From NCBI GenBank assembly GCA_905250115.1, contig CAJNOI010000122.1, forward strand, positions 74,419 through 138,418: 64,000 nucleotides of DNA, written 5' to 3'. The position numbers and the translations under genes are program-made. The stretch is from Adineta steineri (lineage: Eukaryota > Rotifera > Eurotatoria > Adinetida > Adinetidae). The notes under the pieces are model-generated. The model had not been told where the DNA came from. It saw only the letters and a program-made list of their open reading frames with translations, and ran no database searches. Positions 8,981-20,779 of this stretch are shown piece by piece. Within the stretch, counting starts at the first letter, position 1. Every line of letters begins with the position of its first letter.

Positions 8981-9835
8981 GCTTTTATTTGTATAAAAAG
9001 GAAACAATTATCTATACTAAATACATTGCTCTAATCGTATTTAAATGATCCAAATATATTAGTTAAAAACAATCGTAGTTGTTTAAAAAACTGTATGAGT
9101 ATTCAATAAAAAAAAAGAAGGCGTTGATTTTACATACACGATCAAATAACAGAATAAAATACAGACTTGTATTAAAACTCAATTAGTTATTTAAATGAAT
9201 ACGTAACTGTAGACATTTTTGAGTAGTATTGATAAAATTTATAATAAATTACTAAAAAAATAGCTATTTCGTATTCGATAATATTTTTATAAATCTGTAT
9301 AGCTATTTAATTACGATCATAGTTGTCTAAGAATTTTCATCGCTATTTAAAGACTTTCATAGGATATTGAAAAAAAATACAAAGGCAAATATTTTGGTAT
9401 TACAATATAATATGTTACAATTTCCTACGTCGAAATACCTCATTTTTAAAATAAATACTTTTTAATATACCTTTCTTCTATGAACATGTGTATAGTAATT
9501 AAATATCTTCCATCTATCTATCTATCTATCTAACTGTAATATATATTTTTTTCAATAGCAAGTATTTCATAAGAATGTGTTATTTGTTTATTTTAAGTTA
9601 TTGATTGTATTCTAGCAGGTGTAGTGAAATTGAATGGAAACATCTATTATCTAAATAGTTAGTTCATTCGTAATAACATATATTTTATTAATTTACATCA
9701 TTTTATGAACTATTCAAAACTAGATTCATCAAAAAAATATCATAATAACTCGAAATTTTGATAGCTTGATAACGATTTACAAATAAAAATTGAAGATTTT
9801 ACATAGACATTCATTCAGTTGAAAAAAATAGTCTT
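8981..9835. other. Intergenic, no gene seen
   Basis: AT-rich sequence with a short TATC microsatellite near 9510-9532. No open frame of note and no recognisable repeat beyond it. Confidence 0.55.
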
Positions 9836-9850
9836 GAGGATGTGAGGGTG

Positions 9851-11457
9851 ACCCTAGTCGAACATCTTGTAAGTAAGATCTGGAAATCTTGAAATTCGTA
9901 AGTAAGATCTTGCCAAGATCTTAAAAAGATAATTTCTTTTTTTTGAGAAAGTATATCTTAATCATATCTTATGTGTCTGTAACACAGATCTTATTAAGAT
10001 CTTTCCTCAAGATATCAAGCTTTTCAGAAGACATGAAGAAATGTTAAATTGTAATTATCTTATACCATAGATCTTATCAAGATCTTTACTCAAGATATCA
10101 AAATTGTCAGAAGACTGGAAAAGTTAAACTGTAATTATCTTGCACCAAGATCTTGAATAAACTAAAGCGACATCATTAATAGAAAAAAAATAATTCAAAT
10201 ATTTGAATTATTTTATTAAAAATATTCATAAATCATAACAGAACAGAAAAAAAATAAAAAAAGCTTTTTTACAGTCTTCATATATATATGAACCAATAAA
10301 AACAGAGAATGAACATAAAGATAACAAATGTTGTAAGGGCCAAGTCTTTATCTCATATAAGCATGAAAAATCTTAATTAAATAATTATGCATCGATTAAT
10401 GATGATATGTTGATTCTTCTTAAATATATTAATCATAATTTTTTCGACGAACGAAATATTTTGCAATTGTAAAAATGAAATTTTTTTATTACAACGGTGA
10501 GAATCAAGAAACTTGAATTAGAAATTTTTATGAAATTATTTTCCAGTTATTATGTTTGTTTTTTAGAAATTCATTGAAGTTTACTTGCATCAATGTTAAT
10601 ACTACAAGAAATGATCAATTCGATTAACATGTACATTATCAATCTATGCTAATATATCGGATTGTTGAAATAAACTACGCATTTTTAGACATGTATGCCA
10701 CTTATTTTAAAATAATTAGTTACTGTTGTTTATTCGTTTTAGTTTGGTTTTGTTCCTGCACATTATTAATTTCAGATATGAACAATAAATTTTGTTCGAA
10801 AAGTACGACTCAACGAACAAGAGATTGTATGCGCCAATACCGGTTGGCACGCAGGGAAAGTGAAGTATTTAGGGTGCTTCGAAATAACGAACACAAAGAC
10901 GAAGATGATGATTTCATGGACATCTCTAATTCACTGGATCCAGTAGCTGGCGATATCTCAGATAACGATGCTGTTGTTATGATTGATCAAGCCGTTTCAT
11001 TGTCATCATCATCGTTGACATTATCGTCTGATGCTGAATTATATGATGAAGCTGATTGAAATTTATTTTTATTATTTTTTATCTTGTATTTTGTGTGATT
11101 TCGAATGATTTGTGTACATACAGATGATTGTGAATTAAAAAGAGTAGTTATGGTATTTAAATTTTATTATGTTTTTTTTTCTAAGGGTTGTAATTGTATT
11201 TGATGTTCACGTGTGTTATTGTATGTTCATATAGGTCTTAAATTTAAATATATTAATACAAGATCTGAAGATCTTGCAGAGGTAAAACGAAAATACTATT
11301 CATTACAAGATCTTAAGCTCAAGATTTCGAATATCTATTACCAAGATCTTAACAATCTATACCTAAGATCTAGTCACAGATCTTGTGTACAACATAATCA
11401 AATTATCTGTACCTAAGATCTTGGCCAAGATCTTGCTTACAAGATATTCGACTAGGA
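9851..11457. mobile_element. 1.6-kb terminal-inverted-repeat element with AGATCTT-rich ends
   Basis: The left end reads CCCTAGTCGAACATCTTGTA and the right end, inverted, TCCTAGTCGAATATCTTGTA. Both ends then carry a few hundred bases crowded with the palindromes AAGATCTT and AGATCTTGCCAAGATCTT. GAGGGTG stands directly outside both ends (9844-9850 and 11458-11464) and could be a 7-bp target-site duplication; the insertion split a TGTGGG-type repeat. The interior has one small gene (10646-11059). No DDE transposase is seen, so it is probably a non-autonomous DNA element or one of an unknown type. Confidence 0.65.
10646..11059 (+). CDS. Small acidic-tailed protein inside the TIR element
   Basis: The longest frame has 137 aa, but a good acceptor (TTAATTTCAG at 10766-10775) lies just before an in-frame ATG at 10778, so the protein is more likely the 93 aa from MNNKFCSKSTTQRTRD onward, with a 5' intron. 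Residues 10-35 of that form are basic (RTRDCMRQYRLARRES), the rest is acidic and Ser-rich (HKDEDDDFMD, SSSSLTLSSDAELYDEAD). It sits centrally between the inverted repeats and is the only candidate product of the element. I do not recognise the family; it could be a DNA-binding accessory protein or the first exon of a decayed transposase. Confidence 0.4.
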   Translation: MLIYRIVEINYAFLDMYATYFKIISYCCLFVLVWFCSCTLLISDMNNKFCSKSTTQRTRDCMRQYRLARRESEVFRVLRNNEHKDEDDDFMDISNSLDPVAGDISDNDAVVMIDQAVSLSSSSLTLSSDAELYDEAD

Positions 11458-11595
11458 GAGGGTGTAGGTGATGATAACTAAGTATCTTTCTCTGCTATGT
11501 GAGTTATAGATGGATTTCTTTTTCGATTGTTTCTTTTTCTGAAGAACATATAGAAGAAAACGAAAGAAAAAAAATATGAATATGTCTTGAAATCC

Positions 11596-12297
11596 GAAGA
11601 GTAAAAATCCGGAAAACGAAAAATCCGGAAAATAAAAATCCGAAGAACGAAAAATCCGGAGAATAAAAAATCCGGAGAACAAAAATCCGGAAAATAAAAA
11701 TCCGGAGAATAAAAAATCCGGAAATTTCTGATATTGTTCTAACAATGAGAATGATAATATTCTTTCATAAATGATTATGGTTGTCTACATCAATCATGAT
11801 TATCGTCTACCGAGTACCATTCTACTTTACTGTGCTCTGCACTCCTATTAGCAAATATACACAGACGTGCACCTTGAGAGTATGGGTGTTGTGTCTATGC
11901 TTTATCCACACCTACACCATCTAACTAAATTCAATACTCTTGCCAATAGGAATGTGACAGTTCCAGCTCCAAAAAAACTGAGCCTGAGCTTTCACAATCC
12001 TACTTGCCAAATATTTCGAGAGCGATGAGATCGATCGCGATGAGTATCTCGTGGGACTTTCTTTATTGGTGGCTACTAAAAAGTGAACCACATCACTTCT
12101 CTTCAAATCAAATGGTTTGTCTTCTTTCTTGCACATGGTTCTTTGTTAAATAAACTGTTAAATCTTTTTTCAAAAATTTTCCGGATTTATTTCTCTCCGG
12201 ATTTTTTCCTCCGAATTTTTTCTTTTCGGATTTATTTTTCTCCGGATTTTTTCCTCCGGATTTTTTCTTCCGAACTTTTTTCTCCGGATTTTGGGAC
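11596..12297. mobile_element. Foldback element with ATCCGG tandem arms
   Basis: The left arm (about 11596-11735) is a tandem array of an ~18-bp unit such as AAAAATCCGGAGAATAAA. The right arm (about 12170-12297) is the same unit inverted (TTTTTCCTCCGGATTTT). The outer and inner borders of the arms also match. The ~430-bp middle holds a TGTGGG-type hairpin (11872-11932) and ordinary-composition DNA. The open frames that cover the arms are translations of the repeat (Phe/Ser/Gly or Lys/Asn/Pro rich) and are not genes. Confidence 0.6.
11872..11932. repeat. TGTGGG-type hairpin, diverged
   Basis: CTTGAGAGTATGGGTGTTGT, a short spacer with ATGCTTTATC, then CACACCTACACCATCT. It lies inside the ATCCGG foldback element. 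Confidence 0.5.
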
Positions 12298-12815
12298 AAT
12301 ACCAAAAATATAAACGGTTGAATCGTATACATATTTTTCTTTTTGCTATCGTTTCATATTCTCTTATAGTACACTATATTGAAAGAAACAATACTGCATA
12401 TTAGACTTTCCTTTATTTCTTTTCAATATTAATAAAATAACCGAACTTCACTTTCTTTTGTTGTGTTTCTGTTATGCTTTAAACTTCTATCAAGTTAAAA
12501 AATGTTGCCCTATCAATAAATAACTTGTCCACGTTTGCCCATTGATCTGAAAATCCTAACTACGCCACTGTTTCCAGTCAGTAAGGTATCTCGATAGATA
12601 CGTTTATAGAAGTAATAAATCTCTCCATTAACAAAATTAGAATGTACCAGAAATAATAAAATAGTTTTTGAAGAACAATATTAATATTTCGTTAATGAAT
12701 GTATATTTCTTACAATTTACAATATTACAGAAATACAAGCAGGAAAAAAACAATTAGCTTATTATTACAATTGTCCTTAATAGATATCGATTGCATACAG
12801 CAAAAAGACAGAAAA
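12298..12815. other. Downstream flank of the F-box gene, no gene seen
   Basis: AT-rich, no repeat of note. It contains the 3' flank of the F-box gene, whose stop codon is at 12816-12818. Confidence 0.5.
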
Positions 12816-15800
12816 TTAAAACCATATACGAAATCTTGACATTTCTACATATACTCGACTACGTGGAAAACAAGTTTGGGCCATTAAACGATATGGTTCA
12901 ACTTTTTTGTTATGAATTTCACCATAAATATCAAGGAAAGTAAGATCTTTTAATTTATCCATTAATTGACATAGATCTTGTTCAAACACAAGCACATGTT
13001 GAGCTAAATAAAAGAATAATAGTATTAATTGAATTTTTTATATAAAATTGTTGTATTTATATATATATATATACCGATTGATTCACATGTTTGTAGAGAC
13101 TTTAACCATTTTACCATTAAAAAAACATCACCGTACTTTACGTAATCTGGTCGAGCTGAAATTAAAAAAACACAATATTTGGAACAGGTATGTCATAGTA
13201 ATAATTGAAATTCAGTTGAGTTTTAAATCAAACTAATCCAAATTGAAATTGTAATTATTACTACGAGAGATATATGAGATAAGATGTTTATTCGTAGTGG
13301 TTATAATAAATTTTCTTTATTACCATCTAAAATAGCGCTAACAGATCGACAGAATATCTCACAAGTTCTCAAAAGCTCATGTGAAAAACTCTAGAAATCC
13401 TAGTAGAAATTTTAACATTTTTCATTTGAATTAATGAGTTGAATGATTGGATTTTATGGTTATGATCACGTTCACGAAATTTTCCAGATCGTATTAAGTT
13501 AGAACTATAATCGTACAATGAAAATTCATATTGAAAATGATCAATAAATCTGATGTGTAGTGTTCTCTTCATTTTTTTCTACAATAGTATTTCACATCAG
13601 GTCGATCATTGTTTCAATTTCTTTTGCTGAAAAGAACATATAAGCGATATGACTTTGATTAGAAGGAAATGTTGAATATGTGCTACAATTGTGATTACAA
13701 AAATCTGGTTCAGTCATGCATGACAATGATCACGATTGTTCGTTCGAGTTTGGGATGATCACGTAGAACACTAATGTGAGATCTTTAAAAAATCATAAGG
13801 ATTTTTTATTCTTATTTTTAGTTTTTGAATTTTAAGAAATCTTATCAATCTACCGAGAAATCCTCTCCGGGTTTTCATAGAGTATATTGATTAGTTCTAT
13901 TTTATTGTTTGCTCAATTTTTGTTGAGGAAAATGATCGCAGTGAATGAGATTTTTACTTCTTATTCTTTTCTTCTAATGACTGTTCGTCATCAGAAGACT
14001 TGTAAACTCAATTGATGTTTTGAAGTGCAGCAATTTTTCTTAATCTTCTATGGTTGTTCTTAACACTCGTACAAGAGTGAGATAGAAGTACATCCAAAAA
14101 GCATAGGTGCTTTTATATGAAAATATATATTTATTTACCTTGATCTTTTAACCTTAATATCGATATCAAAATTAATGATAATACCATAAGCAAATGGAAG
14201 GAAATCTTTCAATATATATATTATACTTAGAATTATATCACAGATAGTTGTTCAATTCTTCCAATAAAGACTAAATCTCTCAAAGCATTTAATACTACAT
14301 TTCAAACGTCAAGTTTATATGATATAAATCTATATTATTACAGTTCATCAGGAAATTGTACTGCAATAGTTTTTGCATTTATTATAAAGTAAACTTACTA
14401 GTTGTCCAAACAAAATCATCTGGTCGCCAAAGACGTAAAGCTTGTAAATGAGGCATATATGTGCTAAGAAAAGGTACAAGACTTTTTCCAATATGAATTG
14501 TTTCATGACCATTATGACAACTAGGAAGACAAAATTCAGCATATTGTACAGTAATTAACGCGTTTGTTCTTAATTCATTAGGTGCCTAAATAGAAAATAA
14601 GTCATAAATAAGTAAACTATACTAACCTACTATCGACTTATTTTCTCAAATCAAAATAAATATTTTAAATAAAAATCCGTAAGACAACGATTTTCATCAC
14701 GCAATGTCCTATTTATTTCACTTCTTCGAAACGCATCAGGTTATTCAGTTCTGCTATCCGTAAGATCACCTAGTCCTCAAATGCTATACAACATAGTAGC
14801 TTATCGTTGTCTATAATTCATCGTATTTCATTGAGATATTTTTATAGTCAAGAATGTACATCTAATTCATATTAAAAAAAGAGTATGTCTTACGTGTTGA
14901 ATAACATGTAAAAGCCATTCAAATCTTTCAACTAGAAGATATTTGAGTTGTATAGTCATTGAAATGAGATGAGCAAGTACTTTTCCACGTACTTCATTTC
15001 CATCTGTTCTCTCTACCGAAGCGCCTAAAACAGAATTTATATCGAATATAAAAATAATACATGATCTGACAGACCAAATTGCTTATCATAACACCTATTT
15101 AAAATTAAGTACATATCAAGAAAAACTCGTTGATATGTACTTAAATTTGAAGTCTTATATTTTTGTTTTACAACCTCAAGTTGTATATTTTCTTTATTGA
15201 TGATGAGCTTATTCTTTATGAATAAACGTTTCTCAGTAATCACATTATGAAATTTTCAATTTATCATAGAAAAATATTCAAAAGTTCATTTCGTACTGGT
15301 CACTAGTAGTGGAACGATTTTAAATAAAGTTTAACACTAGAAAAAAAACTTATTCTAGTGATTTTTTCCAACAATAAATTTCAATAATAAACTTTTTTTG
15401 TTTTATATATATTAGTACAAATAAAAATAAAACTTATTACTAACTATTTTTGCAATCAAAATACATTCCAAATTGAATTTTCGTAACATTTCGGAAAGGA
15501 TTATTGAGTTTCATGTTTTGTCTCATTTTGGATAAAAGTTCCAATGACATCATAAGATCAAATTTATCCATATCATTCTCGTGTACTAAAAAAAAGAGAA
15601 AGTTTAATTTATTTTAAATCTTATCCAACTATCCTTCTAGGAAATTCAATTCACTGCATAAGTGTGATACGAAACTTTCGCACCAACGTTATAACAGAAA
15701 TATCGCTGGATCTAATATAAAAGAATAACGACAAATATTCATAGAGAATATTTGTTCTACAATTCTTTCGATGAAACTTTCTTACGAAAAAAATCGATTA

Positions 15801-18800
15801 TGATGTTATGTCAATACAGTCATAATTGTCATATCTTTACTTCATTATTTATCGAATATTTCATCGAAATGTGAGTTTTACTTACCTTTATATACATTAA
15901 TGTCTGAAATATGTCGAGATAATTGACTCAATTTTTCCAAAAATAAATGCAATGATGAATATGAATAAAATGATGTATCGTACAAATGTAGCTGTTTAGA
16001 AATATATAAACGATCACTAAAAGAATAAATATTAATTAATTAATAAGTTCTCGAAAGTTTTAAAAAAATAATCGACACATCCATGGACAGTGGAGCTAGA
16101 ATAAATTGCATTCAATCGTAATCTATTAACTTCCTAGTAATTTGCTATATTAATAGATTGGAATCATAAAATTTATGTCTTGATAACAACGGAGAATTTG
16201 AAGTCCTACGTTGGTCGTTCAATACGCAGCAAAACAGATCAGTTTTATGCAATAATATAGCCAAAGTCATAAGAAAATCAAGAGATTTTTAGAGTACTTC
16301 GATCTATACAGTCTGACCGTATACTAAACGCATTCATGTTAATAACTCACATTTCCTTATCAGAAGATTGAAACATATTGCTAGAAGGAAAGAAAAGATG
16401 TTGATATGACTGTAATGAATCAAATAAACATTTCACATTCGTCCATTGACGTTCAATAAAAAAAGAATGAATATTAAATGAATTAATTATTTTCCACGTA
16501 TCAGTGTCTGATAATTGACATTGTGAACAAATATAAAAGTTGAAATCAGTTAAGTTCGGTATTATATCAGGTAAACAATACTGACGAACAAAATTTGCAT
16601 CAACTAAACATTTCCATATATTTTGACTTTTTGAATCGATTAATATTCCAATTTGAATATTAACTTGAAGCTTTTTTACATAATTTAAATTATTGAGAAG
16701 CCATTTCAAATAAATAAGTTCTCGCTCACGATTGATAAGATATTCCAGACTAAAACATTGTAGTTTTGGTACCTAAAATAATACAATTAATTTTTTTGTT
16801 CGGCCAAAAAAAGATCCAAGATTAATTCTCTTTTCAATCTCTTACTTTATTGAACCAACTTTTCGTTGATTGGCTCAGTGTTTCAATGTTCGGTTCCCAC
16901 AAGTTCTTGAATGTTAATGACCCATAAACTGTTACCGATAATTGCTCTAGATTAGGTACATATTCAATGAGACTTTCAAGAAAACATGAATGATTAAGTC
17001 GAATATGTAACCGTTGAAGAGTTGTATTACACGAATGTGTTAGAAAATTTCTGCAATCATCCAATTTTGACGATAAACATTGATGGATAGGACCCCAGCG
17101 AAATTCGTTGCTAATGTCAAGTCGTAGTGATGTTAGGTGACATTCACCAGAGAATAATTGACAAACAAATTGTTTGATCATGCGTAGTTGTTTTTCTAAT
17201 ATACAAAAGAAAATTGTTTGTCACTTTATATTTAATAAACATGAAATGAGCATTGAGAATAAGTAATAAGATAAATTTTATTATATTCCTGTTGAATCAA
17301 CTCACGTTAATAACTATAGTAGTCGATTGACTTTAAAATGAATTACTGCGTTTTTATATTGAATTAATACCTAATCAAAATTTCTCCGTTTCTTTTTAAT
17401 AAGAAACATAATCTGTTATTCCACTAAGCACGACTAGTTCTTATTTGAAGTTTCTCACAACACGAATTGAGAGAGTGAAGTATTTAAGAGTAAAAATTTG
17501 GATCTATCATCACCTTACCTTCAACCGAGTGCAACGTTGTAGAAGCTCCTAATATAATACATTGCATCCTGATTTGCAAAAGACTAGATATCAGCATATA
17601 TACTCAATTTAACAAGTCATGTTTATATTAGGCCATATACACCGCTTTACCATTATTCAGATTATACATCCTGCACAGATTCCACAGGATTTTATGCGGT
17701 GATCGTTCAATCTTAAGCTAACATTTAGCTTATTAGGTAGGACTTATGCAAATATGAGAAAAGCTAAGTGGATCTATTACCATACTGTTGCCTTCTATAG
17801 ATAAATAGCTATTTAACACGATCTTCATGTACCAATAATAATAAAAATAATCATTACGTACATATTTTCATAGTGATATTTGCTGGAAAATAGATCTGAT
17901 TATTTAACATGTAAATGCTCATTTTCTCATATAAGAGATCAAGTTGAATATAGAAAACAAATGATCATTCAGTGGAGTATGATTTCTTGAGAATGCTTCC
18001 TATTCCCAAAAGTTACACATTCCGGAATCGCTGCACCCAGCCAATTTAACATCATTCAATTCCGGAACTCCTTGCATACGATTCCTGCCTTTTCCGGAAC
18101 AGATCGAATTCGATTCCTGCCAATTCCAAAATTCCTTCCATCAGATTAATGCTATTCCGGCCAATTCCGGAATTCCTTCCATCAGATTAATGCTATTCCG
18201 GCCAATTCCGGAATTCCTTCCATCAGATTAATGCTATTCCGGCCAATTCCGGAATTACGAAAGATATGCTTGATCTAGACATGAACTTGGTGAGCGATTT
18301 ATTCGAATCCATAGCGGAATTCCGGAATTCGTGCACATTCCGGCTTTTCCGGAGGAATAGGCAGGAATTCCGGTTTTTCCGGAATTGCACAAGTTATACT
18401 TCATGTAGAAATGATCCTCCTGAATAATCGAATCGATTCCGGAGCGGAATTCCGGAATTCGTGCACATTCCGGCTTTTCCGGAATTGCATGGAATGGGCA
18501 GGAATTCCGGTATAGGCAGGAATCGAATGCAAGGAATTCCGGAATTGAATTATGTTAAGTTGGGTGAGCCAAGCGATTCCGGAATGTGTAACTTTCCGGA
18601 ATAGGATGACTGCTCGATTTCTTCCATAGATATTGTTATCTCAGTTTAAAAAATCTACTAAATAAATAATGATTGATTACCTTTCTCGGAAACGTCTGAT
18701 AAATATTTTCGTAGACAATAAAATCGGGTGAATGTGTTTGTATCAAACGTTAATGCAAATTCATCCAGTTGATATTTAATAAGATAAGTTAAGCTTTGAA

Positions 18801-19185
18801 ATAATGGTTCGATTGCTTCACACCGATTAATAATAAGTGATTTCAGACAAGGAAAATGAAGAATATTTCCACTGAATAACCACTCATAACAGAAATCAGA
18901 AGCAATTGAATTTATTCCATCCAGATGAATATGTTGAATGGAAGAAGAAAGAGATGATGAATTTAAAACCAACGGAATCAATCTTAAACAATATTGATTA
19001 TATGATAAACCATGTGTGATAACACCATTACTCCATGAATTATTATTTATCGTAAGAGTTGAGCATATAAGAGAATTAAAGCGGATATTCAATGACCAGA
19101 AAGACGTTAACATATCGTGCCATGTTAAAGACGAAAAAATATGAAGAAAAATTTCATTAGGTAGCGTTTCAATTCTATTAATCAT
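12816..19185 (-). CDS. F-box/LRR-type protein, 8 exons, 684 aa
   Basis: My exon model (minus strand, in order): 19185-18681, 17195-16846, 16772-16351, 16016-15886, 15585-15445, 15024-14894, 14585-14399, 13003-12816. The sum is 2,055 nt, every junction keeps frame, and all donors and acceptors are GT/AG. The N-terminus is an F-box (ETLPNEIFLHIFSSLTWHDM, residues about 5-45), which would bind SKP1 in an SCF ubiquitin ligase. The rest is a leucine-rich-repeat-like solenoid (HLTSLRLDISNEF, TLQRLHIRLNHS, YVPNLEQLSVTVYG, YMPHLQALRLWRPDD). This type is greatly expanded in bdelloids. Six introns are between 73 and 421 bp, apart from three longer ones: 1,485 bp (which holds a TTCCGG foldback element), 1,395 bp and 334 bp. 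The donor of exon 5 is GTTAGT. The target of the ligase is unknown. Confidence 0.85.
13004..14398. other. Last intron of the F-box gene
   Basis: 1.4 kb, long for this gene. It contains a TA microsatellite (about 13056-13073). A 67-codon minus-strand frame at 13369-13572 has no splice sites that fit the model and is probably chance. Confidence 0.5.
17999..18605. mobile_element. TTCCGGAA foldback element in an F-box intron
   Basis: The ends are inverted copies: the left starts CCTATTCCCAAAAGTTACAC and the right, inverted, CCTATTCCGGAAAGTTACAC; both go on through ATTCCGGAATCGCT. The interior is crowded with TTCCGGAA palindromes. It includes three tandem copies of a 41-bp unit (about 18133-18255, with CATCAGATTAATGCTATTCC). 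No coding frame. It lies inside the first intron and would be removed by splicing. Confidence 0.7.
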
Positions 19186-19860
19186 TTTATCTAAAAATAA
19201 AGATATCTTATAAAATTGTTAAATGAGTTTTTAGTTTTCATTTCTAAGTTAATTTAGATGAACTATTTCGCGATGCGAATAAAATGCATTGTTATCTAAG
19301 AGTTAAGATTCCACGTCTTCTACCTAACCGACTCAAATATCTAAATACTCCAAAGTATACTTTCTAGAAAAAGTAAATGTTTTTAAAGAAAGAATAAACT
19401 TTGTTCAAAAAACAATCTCTGTTCATGATTCTAGATTTAGTAAAAATTTTTAGAAGTCTTAAAATTTGAAACTAACTTCAAATCGAAAAGATACAACACA
19501 CAGAAATAATGAAAAACTAAGCTATTAATAGCATTGGATAGCGAATAAACGACTATCTGGAAAATACTGATAAAGATTGGTCTATCACAGCAGATTTAAC
19601 ACATAAATATCTGATTCTTTAACGAAGATGAACTCACATTTCATATGAGAATAGGTTTATGTACAAATACTATTTCGTCAAGAAAAACTTTCAATAAATG
19701 TGTTACTTATTACGAAACTCTCTACTTTTGTCTCTATTGAGTAACATATGATTAAGAGACGATTTGAAATGGAAAATTATGTAAACGATAAAGATTAAAT
19801 TGATTTCTAAAGAACCAATATATAAAATAAAATCTATATTACCGAATTATTTCTTATTTT
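19186..19860. other. Upstream flank of the F-box gene
   Basis: AT-rich, with no repeat or exon that I can support. The F-box promoter must lie here, but no clear TATA word stands at a fitting distance. Confidence 0.4.
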
Positions 19861-19867
19861 TTAGTTT

Positions 19868-20115
19868 AAAAACTACGCATCGATTCTGCTGTATCGGCAC
19901 GTTTTATTCCATCAATAAATACAGTAGCTGTACGATTATTGGTTAATATATAACGAAAAAAAAAACGAATTCGACGGAAAAAAATCTTTGTTCATAAAAT
20001 AGTCAGACGACATATTGAACGAATGGACGTCTGATACAATGAATGAAAAAATCGCCAGCCCATTTTTTTTATCTTCTTCTTGTTGGCGATAGAATGAATG
20101 ATATTCAATATTGGA
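19868..20115 (-). pseudogene. Possible gene remnant with a homopolymer frameshift
   Basis: On the minus strand an ATG near 20118 opens a frame beginning MSNIEYHSFYRQQEEDKKNG that ends at about 19936. In another frame, right after a run of ten T, there is a protein-like stretch, ending RTATVFIDGIKRADTAES and MRSF before a TAA. A slip in the T run would join them. I do not recognise the protein. This could also be a real terminal exon with an unrecognised acceptor. Confidence 0.25.
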
Positions 20116-20779
20116 CATACGAAAGAAAGAGAAAAAAATGACTACTTTGAAAGAATAACTGTAAGAACGAAAATAGAATTTATCTAAATATTTTTGAGAA
20201 TAAGAAAACACATAACTCTTTCTCTAAATGCTCACCGTTGTTGAATGAACAGTTCAACTCAATCATACTGTGATGAAAGTATTTATCTTTGCTAACGTTC
20301 ATCATTACTCCGACGTGATACATTTATTTCGACTGTTTTTTAAAAAATATACGATCAAAGCTGAGCGGAATATTAGCACGTCTTTTTCAAGTTTACTGTG
20401 CAAATGGATGGCATGAAAATGGATTCTATTCTATCAGAGTCTAGCAAATGATTAAACAACCTTGTTTGTCTTATGCAGCTTTATATAGGCATATACACTA
20501 TGGGTATCCAACCATGATCAGAGCAGATGAACATTTCGAATAGAATATGACAATAGAAAAGAATCTATATAGACGTCAATAAGTGAAATCGATACTCTAT
20601 TTTAATTTAAAACATGTCCAATGATACATCAAGATTTTATTTCTTTGTCATGATTTGTTTTTCTAAATCACCTTCTTAATATATAGAAGTAGGAAAAAGG
20701 GTAAATAGAAACGATGAATTAATTTCCTTTGTTTTTCTCATCAAATGTAACGGTTGAATAAGACGATCGATTCAATCTG

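Noticed and set aside
9510..9532. TATC microsatellite
   Set aside because: Ordinary short tandem repeat with no link to a feature.
11452..11745. Phe/Ser/Gly-rich frame on the minus strand
   Set aside because: Product of the ATCCGG tandem repeat; the inverted arm gives matching frames at 12083-12332.
11921..12136. 71-codon minus-strand frame in the middle of the ATCCGG foldback
   Set aside because: Looks mildly protein-like (LKRSDVVHFLVATNKESP) but has no partner exon, no promoter and no family I know.
13369..13572. 67-codon frame in an F-box intron
   Set aside because: No splice sites in phase and the F-box model is complete without it.
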